Positions 5,861-14,452 of a stretch of DNA of 33,327 nucleotides are shown piece by piece. The stretch lies in assembly GCA_903844155.1 (NCBI GenBank), contig CAIMSU010000163.1, forward strand, positions 1 to 33,327. The letters are read 5' to 3'. The notes under the pieces are model-generated. The model searched no databases. It was not told where the DNA came from and saw only the letters and a list, made by a program, of their open reading frames with translations. The position numbers and the translations under genes are program-made. Within the stretch, counting starts at the first letter, position 1. Each line of letters starts with the position of its first letter. This DNA is from an uncultured Pseudomonadota bacterium (GTDB lineage: Bacteria; Myxococcota_A; UBA796; SXON01).

Positions 5861-7774
5861 TTATTGTTGCGGCCCCTTGTCCTTCTTTCGGCGGGGCACG
5901 AAGGGAGCAGGGACCGCTCGCTTCTTCGCCGCCGCCGCCTGCCCACCTCGCCGGGCGGACGACTCGATTCGGAGGGCGTCTCGGAGCATCTCGACAGCAG
6001 CCTCGCTCTGGAACGTGATCCTCCCGCTGGAGGCCTTTCGCAGCCAGGGGTAGTCCCCCTTGACCCAGGCTGCGACGGCCTGTACGGCGACCGGCATCGG
6101 GATGCCGGTGGCGGTAGCGAGCTGCTGCAGCATCGCCTCGTCGAACACCACCCCGACGGTGGTGGCTTCCTCCGGTCTGGCCCGAAGTTCGCCGATGATT
6201 CGCCACTGGAAGTCGCACAGAGCCGGCCAGTAGCGGTTGTTGGCGAAGGAGAGGTCTGGGAGCAGGTGTTCCCGGGTGAAGGGCAACGGGTACAGCCATC
6301 GTGCCGGGCCGCGGATGGTCTCGGGGAGCTTGTGGACGTACCCGGGTGCGAGGGCGGCTCCGACGTCGATCCACAACTTGGCACGACGGCCGCGGGTTTC
6401 GCCCAAGCGGTAGGGGCGGCCGATGATCGCGGGGAAGAAAGGGTCGTTGGCTCGGTACTGGGCCAGCGCCTCAAGAACGCTCGGGAGGAGGTGCCGGTCC
6501 TTGGTATTGATGCCGTAGCGGTCGGCGACCTCGGCGTACCCGCCCTCGTACTCGATCCGGTTGAACGGGTTCTTGCCGTCGCGTGCCTGCTGGTCCACGT
6601 CGATGAGCCACCCGCGGATGAGGCGCTCGACCATGAGTCTCGGCATTTGGTCGATGCCGCTTCGGAGGAGATCCTGGACGGCGTCGGCATCGACCTTCAC
6701 GACGTCGGACCGGTCGAGGTAGCGCCCGATCACGACGTTGGAGGAGTCGAGCACCTCGACACCTCCAAGTGCATCGCGAGTCGCACCCGGCGTGCGGAAG
6801 AGCGAGATCTGGGTCTGGGCGTAGGCGGTCACGGCCGGCGGGTGCCGCGGCATGCGCTCGGCCTTCGGCCTCACGATGGCGCGCCAGAGCTCCCGGCAGA
6901 GTCCGCGCGGCCAGCGAGCCGGGACCGGGCCCCGCTCCGGTCCGTCCGTCAGCGGTCCTCGCGTGATGTCGACCCACAGGGCCAGCAAGTCGGCGTCCCC
7001 GTAGAGCTTCATCTCGGGAAAGAGGAACCCTGTCGTCTGGCTGTAGGCTGCCCAGCGCGACCGCGATGCCTCGCGGACCTCCTCGGCGTAGTCGCGCCCG
7101 GGCTCTCGGAGGTAAATCTCTACCCATTCCGCGAATACGGCGTCGAAGGCGAACATGCCGTCCCGAACCGGCCAACGATTCGCCATCTCCCTCCGTTGCC
7201 GCTCCGTCCACGCCGCAAGGAGCCGGTTGCGCGCAGTCTCGTCGCTCGCCGCCCAGTCGTCGAAGTTCACGGTGGAGGAGGCGTCGTCCGCCGGGCCGGG
7301 CTCGCCAAGGATGTTCAGGGCGCGGAAGGCGGTCAGCAATGAGGCGGCAGCCTCCTGGAGAGCGCGTGCCAGAAGATCCACGACGGGAAGCTGGTTCAGT
7401 CGGTCTGGAGCCTCCTTCTCCAGCGCCGACCGCGCTACGGCGTGGTGGACCGGGTTGAGGACGTCGGCGGCGAGCAGGACCAGGATCCCAAGCGCGTGGA
7501 GGTAGAGGCTAGTCGGCGTGACCTCGGTGGCGAACGCGCGCTCCTCGGCACCGTGGTCGCGTGTTGACGCCCCCGGCACGAGGAGAGGGGCGCTTCGGAC
7601 GAGCGCGAGCTCCCCGGAGAACCTCTGGAATACCTGCGCGAGGTTCGCGGGAGTGTTCGCTGTCGGAAGGTGCTCGCGCCAATTCGGTTCGGGCACCCCC
7701 TGGACGATCGGCACGAGATCCCATCCGTCGCCAAGATCGACGGTGGTGGTTGTGCCGGTGGTGGAGACGATCAC
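5861..7774 (-). CDS. Putative replication protein, 637 aa
   Basis: Last gene of the primase-helicase run; its start overlaps the helicase stop by ATGA. The protein is helical and soluble, with no P-loop or HUH/relaxase motif visible. Two segments look like helix-turn-helix or winged-helix units: one near residue 420 (GGYAEVADRYGINTKDRHLL) and one near residue 570 (MLQQLATATGIPMPVAVQ). The C-terminus is strongly basic (RKKDKGPQQ). Position in the operon and the possible DNA-binding segments suggest a replication initiator or helicase loader, but I do not recognise the family. The 22-bp-spaced direct repeats lie just past its 3' end. Confidence 0.72.
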   Translation of the reverse strand: MIVSTTGTTTTVDLGDGWDLVPIVQGVPEPNWREHLPTANTPANLAQVFQRFSGELALVRSAPLLVPGASTRDHGAEERAFATEVTPTSLYLHALGILVLLAADVLNPVHHAVARSALEKEAPDRLNQLPVVDLLARALQEAAASLLTAFRALNILGEPGPADDASSTVNFDDWAASDETARNRLLAAWTERQRREMANRWPVRDGMFAFDAVFAEWVEIYLREPGRDYAEEVREASRSRWAAYSQTTGFLFPEMKLYGDADLLALWVDITRGPLTDGPERGPVPARWPRGLCRELWRAIVRPKAERMPRHPPAVTAYAQTQISLFRTPGATRDALGGVEVLDSSNVVIGRYLDRSDVVKVDADAVQDLLRSGIDQMPRLMVERLIRGWLIDVDQQARDGKNPFNRIEYEGGYAEVADRYGINTKDRHLLPSVLEALAQYRANDPFFPAIIGRPYRLGETRGRRAKLWIDVGAALAPGYVHKLPETIRGPARWLYPLPFTREHLLPDLSFANNRYWPALCDFQWRIIGELRARPEEATTVGVVFDEAMLQQLATATGIPMPVAVQAVAAWVKGDYPWLRKASSGRITFQSEAAVEMLRDALRIESSARRGGQAAAAKKRAVPAPFVPRRKKDKGPQQ

Positions 7775-8904
7775 GCATCTCCTGATCGGGCCCGAACATC
7801 GGGCCTCTTGGCGGGCGGTGCAGCCGACTCCCGGAACACGCCGCCATCAAACGCCAGTCGCACCCAGCCCGGCACGCCAGCCCGCACCTTCGCGACGGCA
7901 AGCCATGTCGCCGTCCCTTCCGGAGGCGCCTCCGCTCCGGTCCACGGCTCGCGACACAGCACGAGGACGGAATCGGCCGCGTACTCCACCTCCCCGCTTT
8001 CCTTGCCGAGCCCGACCAGCCGGGCTGGGCTCCCCTCCCCCAGGCCGGGGCCCTTCCCGTCCTTGTCCCCGTTCAGCGCCCCGTAGTTGTCCCGGGCCGT
8101 ACTCGACACGAGCAACACCGCCGCGTCGAGATCCCGCGCAGCTGCGCGCCCGATGTAGGCCGCCCGCCCGATCCGCTCGCGCAGGTCCTCGTGCTGCTCG
8201 ACCGGGCTGGAGACGAGCTGCAGGAAGTCGAGGACGACGAGGAACGGCGCGGTTCCGGGCCGCGGCTTTCCAGCCTCGTCCTTGGCTTCCGGGTAGTGCT
8301 CGCGCATCGCCCGCGCCTTCTCCCAGAGCACCGGGTAGCTCCAGCCGAACGGCGAAGCGACCTCCAGGTGAAACGGCAGGCGAGAGAGCTCGCCGAGTTC
8401 CTCCCCGAAGCGGGCGATGACGTCCTTCAGCTCGAGCGGGTCGGTGCCAAGGTAGAGCCGGCTCCAGCGCCGGTTGCTTATGAGGCCGACCAGGCGCGCC
8501 ACCAGGTCAACCTTGCCGAGTTCCAGCCCGACGTACAGGACGGGCACGCCAGACTTCGCCGCATGGAGCGCAGCCTGCAGCGCGAGCTGGCTCTTCCCGG
8601 AGCCGGTGTTCCCGACGAGCACATGGAGCCCCGGCCAGAGTCCGCCTCCGAGCGCTGCCGAGACCGCGGGCCACGGCAGCGGGATCGGCTTCTCGTGTCC
8701 GCTGGCACGCGCGTCCATGCGAGCGAGGGCGTCGTTGAGGAAGTTGCCGACGCGTGCGGCCTCCAACGCCGCGCGTCGCTCATCCTCGGTCGGATCGCGC
8801 AGCGGCACGGTGTCCGCTTCCGGATCGTCGGGCAGCGTCCCGGCCTTCAGCCGGTCGTTCTCGTCGGGCGGCTTCTTAGCGGCTGTCTTGGCTTTGGGCG
8901 TCAT
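7771..8904 (-). CDS. DnaB-type replicative helicase (RecA-fold ATPase)
   Basis: A 377-aa protein. Walker A is GNTGSGKS (98-105), followed by the DnaB-like LYVGLELGKVDLVARLVG helix, Walker B in FLVVLDFLQL (221-230), and a later VSSTARDN sensor-like segment. The N-terminal DnaG-binding collar of full DnaB is missing; instead there is a short Lys-rich tail, so it resembles plasmid or phage DnaB-C/RepA-type hexameric helicases. ATG 8904 is preferred because it overlaps the primase by only 29 bases. A longer frame opens at 8997. It would unwind the plasmid fork alongside the primase encoded just upstream. Confidence 0.85.
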   Translation of the reverse strand: MTPKAKTAAKKPPDENDRLKAGTLPDDPEADTVPLRDPTEDERRAALEAARVGNFLNDALARMDARASGHEKPIPLPWPAVSAALGGGLWPGLHVLVGNTGSGKSQLALQAALHAAKSGVPVLYVGLELGKVDLVARLVGLISNRRWSRLYLGTDPLELKDVIARFGEELGELSRLPFHLEVASPFGWSYPVLWEKARAMREHYPEAKDEAGKPRPGTAPFLVVLDFLQLVSSPVEQHEDLRERIGRAAYIGRAAARDLDAAVLLVSSTARDNYGALNGDKDGKGPGLGEGSPARLVGLGKESGEVEYAADSVLVLCREPWTGAEAPPEGTATWLAVAKVRAGVPGWVRLAFDGGVFRESAAPPAKRPDVRARSGDA

Positions 8905-9943
8905 CGGGGCTCGGGGGTTTGGAACGGTGAAGGCTACAACGGCCAAGGACGAAGGAGGCACGGATGATCTCGGCGTACTTCTCGCCGGGCTCGTCATGGT
9001 GGGTGCGGACGATCACTTTCGCAGCGTCGGGGATGCGGCGCGCGAGGTCCTCGGACCAGCTCCCCGACGCGATGCCGAATACGGCCCAGGTCTGGGCCGC
9101 TCCGAACCGTAGGGGGTGACAGGACCAGGTCCAGAAGTCGGGCTCGCCTTCGACGATGACCACCTGGCCGTTCCAGGCGATGTCCTCGTCCTTGCGTTCG
9201 CCGCGAAGGAGCGCGCGGCCCATAGGATCGGCCATGACGAGGCCGCCGTAGCCGTAGCCCTTAGGGTTGAGCGTCTTTTTGCTGGCCGACGTTGCTGCGA
9301 CCGCGCGAAATCGCACTGAGCGCATCGCGCCTGTCGCGTCGAACATCGGGGTGACGAGGCGGTAGAGCCGGTGCCAGTCTGGACGCAGCATCCCTGCCCA
9401 GGGGATCCATGTCGGGGCGAACGAGTCAGGGATGATGCGGCTCAGGTCGAGCAGGCCGCAGCGCTCAGGGTCGATGTGACGCTCGGCTCGAAGGTACGAG
9501 CGCGCGGGCTCTGTGGCCGACGCTTCGTGAAGGGGTCGGCAGGCGGCCCAGAATTCGCGGAGCTCGACATCGGGGAGATAGCGATGGTCAGGCGCGACAC
9601 CGGATGGTGCGGGCGAAGACCTTGGCGATGCTCCCCGCGGCTTGTGGACGGGCTCAGGCGCGGCGTCTAGCTCTCGTCGGAGTTCGCCCCAGCGGGTGTC
9701 GCCCTGCCCGGGGATCTCACCGTACCGGATCGCGGCGAGCAGGGCGATGGCACTGCCGCTTGCGTCGCATCCGCCGGCCATGCACTTCCAGTGATCTTCG
9801 CCGCCCTTCGCGTAGACGGAGATCGGGCCGCGTCGCTCGCCATGGCCGCGTGTCTCGGCGTGGCAGACCGGGCAGGGGCCGAGCGCTCGCCCCCGAAAGG
9901 TCAATCCGCCCTGACTTGCGATGTCGGCGAGGTTCGGATTCAC
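8876..9943 (-). CDS. DnaG-type primase (zinc finger plus TOPRIM)
   Basis: A 355-aa protein starting at GTG 9943, eight bases after GGAGG. The N-terminal CHC2-like zinc module has Cys24, Cys27, Cys54 and Cys59 (CPVC, CMAGGC), followed by a GSAIALL helix. The centre resembles the RNA-polymerase core, and a TOPRIM-like strand VVIVEGEPDF (about residue 250) supplies the catalytic Glu. A later HHDEPGEKYAEII may supply the acidic pair. It makes primers for plasmid replication. The 3' end overlaps the helicase start, so the two are coupled. The candidate origin lies just upstream. Confidence 0.85.
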   Translation of the reverse strand: MNPNLADIASQGGLTFRGRALGPCPVCHAETRGHGERRGPISVYAKGGEDHWKCMAGGCDASGSAIALLAAIRYGEIPGQGDTRWGELRRELDAAPEPVHKPRGASPRSSPAPSGVAPDHRYLPDVELREFWAACRPLHEASATEPARSYLRAERHIDPERCGLLDLSRIIPDSFAPTWIPWAGMLRPDWHRLYRLVTPMFDATGAMRSVRFRAVAATSASKKTLNPKGYGYGGLVMADPMGRALLRGERKDEDIAWNGQVVIVEGEPDFWTWSCHPLRFGAAQTWAVFGIASGSWSEDLARRIPDAAKVIVRTHHDEPGEKYAEIIRASFVLGRCSLHRSKPPSPDDAQSQDSR

Positions 9944-9965
9944 GTGCGCGCCCTCCGCTGGCTTT

Positions 9966-10045
9966 CAAAAGGCGTCAAAAGGCTCAAAAGACCGTCAAAC
10001 GGCACTCCAAAGGACGTCCAAAGGCAGTCAAACGGATTCCAAAAA
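9966..10045. other. Helically phased CAAA tracts: candidate origin
   Basis: Eight CAAA(A) tracts begin at 9966, 9976, 9985, 9996, 10008, 10019, 10029 and 10040. Intervals are 10, 9, 11, 12, 11, 10 and 11 bp, a mean of about 10.6 bp, matching the DNA helical repeat. Phased A-tracts bend DNA, and the degenerate unit TCAAAMGGC resembles short iterons. The site is in the only sizeable gap of the replication block, between the primase start and the 11-6-11 palindrome, with more AT-rich DNA following (10080-10155). Origin function is inferred. Confidence 0.6.
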
Positions 10046-10138
10046 CTGGCGGGGTTGACGGAGACCGCCGCGGTTGGGGACACATAAACGAGAATTTCGA
10101 ACGACATTTGAGCCTGTTTAGGCAGCGTTTGTCTATAT

Positions 10139-10166
10139 CGGGACACTTGTTATATCAAGTGTCCCG
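10139..10166. repeat. 11-6-11 palindrome: dif/res-like core or hairpin
   Basis: A perfect inverted repeat with 11-bp arms (CGGGACACTTG and its complement) around a 6-bp spacer TTATAT, 28 bp in total. That is the geometry of XerC/XerD-type recombination cores. The element encodes a tyrosine recombinase, so this is a candidate dimer-resolution site beside the origin. Alternatively it is the transcriptional stop of the parA block, since it overlaps the 3' end of the gene at 10155; no T-run follows on the minus strand. The sequence does not resemble bacterial dif, so identity rests on geometry and position. Confidence 0.5.
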
Positions 10167-11711
10167 CGCATCTGTCCCATCTGAACGGAGCCGCAGCCCG
10201 CGCCACCGCCGCACCCCTGCCGTGCGACCGGGGGCCTGTTGAAAGCCGTAGGCCTTGAGGTGAAGCGCGAGCCATCGCTGGCTGGGGACCTCGTTGGCGC
10301 CGTGCTGGCGACACCAAGCGGTGAAGGCATCGGACAGAACGGGGTTGTCGATGAGCGCGCCGTCGTCGAGGACCATGACGTCGTCGAGGAAGGCCTTCAT
10401 CTCAGGCCCGTAGGACGTGATGACCGGGAGCGATCGAGGTGAAGACGGCGCTGGGGGCGCCCCGGTTGGCCGGCCCGCCGGTACCTCGGCCTTCGGGGTG
10501 ACGGGCTTCGACACCGGCATTTTCGTTGGAGCCGGCCCGGATCGCGCCGGTGTTTGAGAGACGACAGGCTGCGCTGCTTTTGGGCGCTGCTGTGTTGTCG
10601 CCTTCGGCGGTTCGGTTCGAACAGGGCCTCGGCGCTTGAGCACGAGCTCTGTCCGCCCGCCGGCGCCGCTGGAGCTGCGGTGATCGAAGCCTGTGACCGC
10701 CCCATCCCACCCCAGCGCACCGTTCCGCCGCACGAGCTGAAGGAGCAGTTCATTGCGGACCCAGCCTCCCGGCGAAGTCTCCGGAAAGCGCACGCAGATC
10801 GACGCACCGACATCGACCTCCATCGGCTCGTCGCGGACGTCGGCTCGCCAGCTCCGCTGGACGACCGCGTACAGCAACATCTGCCGGAGGGTCGCGGAGT
10901 CCACCCGCGGGTCTTCGCCCTGGACGCGTTCGATGACCTCGTCGCAGAGCCGTCGGAGCGGGAGACCGCGGATCGGCCGGGTCGCTCTTCCTGTCGTCAC
11001 CTCGAACGCGAGCCCTTTCAGGCCGGGTCGATCAGAGAACGCGACCTGGGCCGCGAGCGTGGGAGCCCGACATTTCCGGGTCCGGTCGTAGGTTGTGAGT
11101 CCGTAGCGGGCGAGCGTGTCCTCGGCGGAGAGAGCCTGCGGCGAGCCTGCGTAAATGAACCGGCGGACGTCTTCGTCGCTCACAAAGCGATCCGTTGATC
11201 CAGGCATGGGCTCAGCGTCGACGCGGTCGGGCGCCCGATGACCAGGGACGTGCCCGACGATCAGGGCAAGCGCAAGACCGTGCCGCTCGGTCTCGCTCAG
11301 GTGCGCGGCGAGACCGGCGTCATCCCCGAGGCGCCTGCGGAGGCGAGCCGATACGAGTCCGCACAGCTGCTTTCGGTCGACCACGGGTGAGGACGCGATC
11401 ACGAGCAGTCCGCCGTGAGGGTGAGCGGCGCAACGGGAGAGCGCCGTGTCCAACTCCCAGCGCGACCTCGGGTAGAGCGCAAGGCTGGGCGTGAGCTGGA
11501 GCACGAAGAAGAGCCCCTCTCCGGGCCGCGTCTCGGGTCCCGCCGGTTGATCCTTAAGTCCGGTGAGGATCTTCTGTCCGAACGCCTGAATCGACTCGGG
11601 GATCTCCGGCTCGGCCTCCTCAGCCTCCTCCTCGGCTTGTGCCATGGAGAGGAGGAGCGCAACGTCCTCGAGCGTCTCCTCGGCGTCCTCGATCAGCTTC
11701 TTGAAGAACAT
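10155..11711 (-). CDS. D5-type C-terminal DNA-binding protein, 518 aa
   Basis: Start ATG 11711 follows GGAGAGC and overlaps the preceding gene by 19 bases. An acidic N-terminus (EDAEETLEDVALLL, then a Glu/Ala run) precedes about 350 residues I cannot assign and a Pro/Ala-rich linker. The last 100 residues (YGPEMKAFLDDV... AFTAWCRQHG... SQRWLALHLKAYGF... RRWRGLRLR) resemble the winged-helix module at the end of phage P4/D5-type primase-helicases. The matching ATPase domain is absent. A DNA-binding replication or partition accessory acting near the adjacent candidate origin is the best reading. Confidence 0.68.
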   Translation of the reverse strand: MFFKKLIEDAEETLEDVALLLSMAQAEEEAEEAEPEIPESIQAFGQKILTGLKDQPAGPETRPGEGLFFVLQLTPSLALYPRSRWELDTALSRCAAHPHGGLLVIASSPVVDRKQLCGLVSARLRRRLGDDAGLAAHLSETERHGLALALIVGHVPGHRAPDRVDAEPMPGSTDRFVSDEDVRRFIYAGSPQALSAEDTLARYGLTTYDRTRKCRAPTLAAQVAFSDRPGLKGLAFEVTTGRATRPIRGLPLRRLCDEVIERVQGEDPRVDSATLRQMLLYAVVQRSWRADVRDEPMEVDVGASICVRFPETSPGGWVRNELLLQLVRRNGALGWDGAVTGFDHRSSSGAGGRTELVLKRRGPVRTEPPKATTQQRPKAAQPVVSQTPARSGPAPTKMPVSKPVTPKAEVPAGRPTGAPPAPSSPRSLPVITSYGPEMKAFLDDVMVLDDGALIDNPVLSDAFTAWCRQHGANEVPSQRWLALHLKAYGFQQAPGRTAGVRRWRGLRLRSDGTDARDT

Positions 11712-12205
11712 GCTCTCCGCCAGGCCGACACGATGACGACTGTGATGGTGCTGTTGCGATCAAGACCACCCTGGTGCTGCGCCAGCTCGCCGAGCTTCGT
11801 GTCCACGTCGAGGTTGAGCCGCAGGGTGCGTGAGGAGCGTTTCGCGTCAGCTGATGGCGTAACGGTATCTGGTAGAGCCCGTGGAGAGGCAGAATCGGCG
11901 ATGAGGCGCTGCACTTGGTCCACGACGTTCTCAGTGGATGGTTTGAAGACGCGGTCCCACTCCGCGCAGATCGCGTGGGAGACCGCGGCGGTGAGCGAGA
12001 TGCCGCCGCATGCCAGCGCGAGCTGCCGGAGCTTGGCGTCGGTTGCGGCGGAGAGACGCAGGGGGCGGGCGACGGTTGTCGGGAGGGGAGGGGCGACGGG
12101 CGCAGGTTCCGAAGCGGGGGCGACGACCGGCGGCGCGGGCGACTCCGCGTGTCGCGGCCCCCAAGGCGTCGCGGACACGTTGAGCTTCCGGGCGGGCTTG
12201 CTCAT
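11693..12205 (-). CDS. Tandem ribbon-helix-helix partition partner (ParB-like)
   Basis: A 170-aa protein with an internal duplication: residues 46-86 (RPLRLSAATDAKLRQLA...) and 126-165 (RTLRLNLDVDTKLGELA...) align along their length. Each shows a short basic strand followed by two helices, the ribbon-helix-helix pattern. These factors are usually single-repeat dimers; here one chain may supply both halves. A Pro/Ala-rich linker fills the N-terminus. The start overlaps the parA stop (ATGA), as for ParA plus small-RHH partition cassettes. It likely binds a centromere and represses the par promoter. Confidence 0.72.
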   Translation of the reverse strand: MSKPARKLNVSATPWGPRHAESPAPPVVAPASEPAPVAPPLPTTVARPLRLSAATDAKLRQLALACGGISLTAAVSHAICAEWDRVFKPSTENVVDQVQRLIADSASPRALPDTVTPSADAKRSSRTLRLNLDVDTKLGELAQHQGGLDRNSTITVVIVSAWRRACSSRS

Positions 12206-12867
12206 GCGGCACCTCGCTTGGACGCGCGCGGCGCGGGAACGCCTACGCGCGTGAACATACCTTCAGCGAACCGCTCGACGATGCCGTTGACGTTCTTCGA
12301 GGCGAAAGGCGCATCCCAGACCGCGACTCCGTAGGAGGCGGCGCGGGTGAGCGCGGCGTTCTCTGGGATGGCATCCGGCCACACGTCGAGGCATCCGGCG
12401 GCGAGCGCTTCGGCGATCCCTTTCTGAACGCGGAGGCCGCCGGCGTCCGCGCGGTTCAGCACGAAGAGAAGGGGTACGCCCGACGGCGCGATGTCCGCGT
12501 GGACGTTGGCAGCACCGCGCACGGCGAAGGCGCTGTCTACGGGGACGATCCAGAGGTCCGGCTTGAGCCGGTCAGCGACGTCGAGCCCCGGCGGGCAGTC
12601 GACGACGACGACGTCAAAGGGCGGCAGGTTCAGCGCCGGTCCGTCCGGGGAGTAGAGCAGCGAGAGGTATGGCGAGCGCTCAAGCACCGCGCCCGGGCGG
12701 AGATCCTGCGCTTCGTCACCAGCGATCCACTGCAGCGCGTTTCCCTGGCGGTCCATGTCGACGAGCAGGCAGCGCCGTCGGGTCTTCTCGGCCCAGTAGG
12801 CGAGGTGCACGGCGAGTGTGGTCTTGCCACAGCCGCCCTTGTTGTTCCAGACGGAGAGGGTTTTCAT
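12202..12867 (-). CDS. parA: ParA-type partition ATPase
   Basis: A 221-aa protein with the deviant Walker A motif NKGGCGKTT (9-17), a LLVDMDRQGNALQW switch segment, and Walker B-like VVVVDCPPGLD. It lacks the N-terminal helix-turn-helix of long ParA proteins, so it is the small (type Ib-like) form, which normally pairs with a small RHH protein such as the one downstream. It drives segregation of plasmid copies over the nucleoid. It is the first gene of the minus-strand replication and partition block, transcribed from the gap at 12868-12974. Confidence 0.93.
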   Translation of the reverse strand: MKTLSVWNNKGGCGKTTLAVHLAYWAEKTRRRCLLVDMDRQGNALQWIAGDEAQDLRPGAVLERSPYLSLLYSPDGPALNLPPFDVVVVDCPPGLDVADRLKPDLWIVPVDSAFAVRGAANVHADIAPSGVPLLFVLNRADAGGLRVQKGIAEALAAGCLDVWPDAIPENAALTRAASYGVAVWDAPFASKNVNGIVERFAEGMFTRVGVPAPRASKRGAA

Positions 12868-12974
12868 GGAAGCGAGCTCCGATAGGACACCTATAATGCA
12901 TCGTTAAGATACCGGACAGTAACCCGGATAGGATCAACGTCGCACAGACATTCTAACATGATTAACATTAAAGC
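12868..12974. promoter_or_regulatory. Divergent par/abiE promoter region
   Basis: An AT-rich gap between parA (minus) and the AbiE pair (plus). It contains a perfect TATAAT at 12891-12896 on the plus strand and a palindrome ATAGG-ACA-CCTAT (12881-12893) overlapping it. A pair of TAACAT repeats (12954-12969 region) lies just before the plus-strand start. The AbiE antitoxin gene has no clear Shine-Dalgarno, so its transcript may be leaderless. The palindrome is a candidate operator or centromere for the RHH protein or the antitoxin. Confidence 0.45.
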
Positions 12975-13535
12975 ATGTCTCCTCGTCCCTCCTTCTACGC
13001 CCTCGCCTCCGAGCAGGACGGCTACTTCGCCGCCTGGCAGGCGGTCGCCGCTGGCTACTCTCGTCCGGCGCTCACCCAGGCTGTGGATGCCGGTAGGCTC
13101 GTGCACGCCCGCCGCGGGGTCTACCGGCTGGTCGAGTACCCGGCGGGGGAGAACGAGGACATCGTTCAGGCCTGGCTGTGGAGCACCGGCCTCGACGAGG
13201 AGCACGAGGGCGGTGTCGTCAGCCACGAAACGGCGCTCGCCCTGCACGGCCTGTCCGACGCTCTGCCTGCGCTCATCCATCTGAGCGTGCCTGCGAGTTG
13301 GCGTTGTCGCCGCATGAAGGTGCCCGCCGGCGTTCGGCTCCACTTCCAGGACGTACCGCCCGAGGACCGCGCGTGGCACGGGGCCGTGCCGGTGACAAAG
13401 CCGCTGCGCGCGGTCATCGACAGCGCGGTCGATCATGTGCAGCCCGACCTCGTCGCGCAGGCGGTCCGAGACGGGGTTGCGCGGGGGTTGTTCGCGGCCG
13501 CCGATGTCGCACGGATCCTCCCGGTGACCGCATGA
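12975..13535 (+). CDS. abiEi: AbiEi-type antitoxin
   Basis: A 186-aa protein. The N-terminal winged-helix part (FAAWQAVAAGYSRPALTQAV, then GRLVHARRGVYRLVEYP) is typical of the transcriptional-regulator AbiEi antitoxin family. The middle VVSHETALALHGLSD and the C-terminal AVPVTKPLRAVIDSA also fit. It neutralises the toxin encoded downstream and represses its own promoter by binding inverted repeats. Its stop overlaps the next start (ATGA). As a type IV toxin-antitoxin module beside parA it probably serves plasmid stability and possibly phage exclusion. Confidence 0.88.
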   Translation: MSPRPSFYALASEQDGYFAAWQAVAAGYSRPALTQAVDAGRLVHARRGVYRLVEYPAGENEDIVQAWLWSTGLDEEHEGGVVSHETALALHGLSDALPALIHLSVPASWRCRRMKVPAGVRLHFQDVPPEDRAWHGAVPVTKPLRAVIDSAVDHVQPDLVAQAVRDGVARGLFAAADVARILPVTA

Positions 13536-14452
13536 CGCGCACCTATGCGAATCCGGCCGCGTTCAAGGCTGCCCTGGAGTCGCGGCTGATGACGCACGCG
13601 ACCGAGGCGGGGAGACCGATCAACCGCGTTCGCCAACTCCTGGTCATGGAGCGGTTTCTGGCGCGAGTCATCGTGGACTTCGAGGCGGCGGTGCTCAAAG
13701 GCGGGCTTGCGATGGAGCTGCGTCAACCTGGGAAGGCGCGCACGACCAAGGACGTGGACCTGCGGCTGATGGGCCGCTCCGACGCGATCCTCGATCGGCT
13801 ACAGGCTGCGGGTCGTCGCGAGCTCGGGGACTTCCTCTCCTATGAGGTCCGGATCGACAGCGCGCATCCTGTCATCGAGGCCGATGGTCTGCCTTACGAA
13901 GGCCAGCGCTTTCGAGCGGAAGCCGTCCTCGCCGGCAAGATCTACGGCTCCGCGTTCGGCGTGGACGTTGCCCTCGCGGAGCCGCTCGTCGGCACGCCTG
14001 ACCGTCTGGTGGGGAGCGACGCGCTCGACTTCATCGGCATCATCCGCCCGGAGTTCCTCGCCTACCCAGTGGCGACGCACATCGCCGAGAAGCTGCACGC
14101 CTACACGCTGCCACGCCCTCGACCGAACTCCCGCGTGAAAGACCTGCCGGACATCGCGCTCCTCGCCCAGCAGGGGCCGCTCGATGCTGAGGAACTGCGC
14201 ACGGCGATCGCGGCGACGTTCGCCAACCGGGCGACGCATCCGGTGCCGACCGTGGTGCCAGATCCGCCAGCGGTGTGGGCGAACGTGTACGCGCGCATGG
14301 CGAGGGATGAGGGGCTGGCGTGGGCGAACGTCGACGTGCTTCTGGCGGCGGTCCGTGGGTTTCTGGGACCCGTGCTTGTCGGAGGTGCGAGGATCTGGGA
14401 CCCGGCCCTGTGGGGATGGGTGACGGGATTCGAACTCCGTAGCGAGCTTTAG
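13532..14452 (+). CDS. abiEii: AbiEii-type nucleotidyltransferase toxin
   Basis: A 306-aa protein starting at ATG 13532 inside the antitoxin stop. The nucleotidyltransferase signature is present: LKGGLAMEL (55-63) with the GG pair, then RTTKDVDLRL carrying the DxD metal-binding acids (74-76). Further on are GKIYG, HIAEKLHAY and a VKDLPDIALL helix typical of the family. Members transfer nucleotides onto tRNA acceptor ends and stop growth. The longer frame opening at 13178 is excluded because it runs through the antitoxin gene. The stop overlaps the convergent gene's stop by four bases. Confidence 0.9.
   Translation: MTRTYANPAAFKAALESRLMTHATEAGRPINRVRQLLVMERFLARVIVDFEAAVLKGGLAMELRQPGKARTTKDVDLRLMGRSDAILDRLQAAGRRELGDFLSYEVRIDSAHPVIEADGLPYEGQRFRAEAVLAGKIYGSAFGVDVALAEPLVGTPDRLVGSDALDFIGIIRPEFLAYPVATHIAEKLHAYTLPRPRPNSRVKDLPDIALLAQQGPLDAEELRTAIAATFANRATHPVPTVVPDPPAVWANVYARMARDEGLAWANVDVLLAAVRGFLGPVLVGGARIWDPALWGWVTGFELRSEL

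Noticed and set aside
5816-7342. Plus-strand 508-aa frame opposite the 637-aa replication gene
   Set aside because: No ribosome site, shadow-type composition, and the minus-strand gene is coupled by ATGA to the helicase.
13178-13531. Upstream extension of the AbiEii frame
   Set aside because: It overlaps the antitoxin in another frame. The ATG at 13532 sits in the antitoxin stop and gives the family's normal length.
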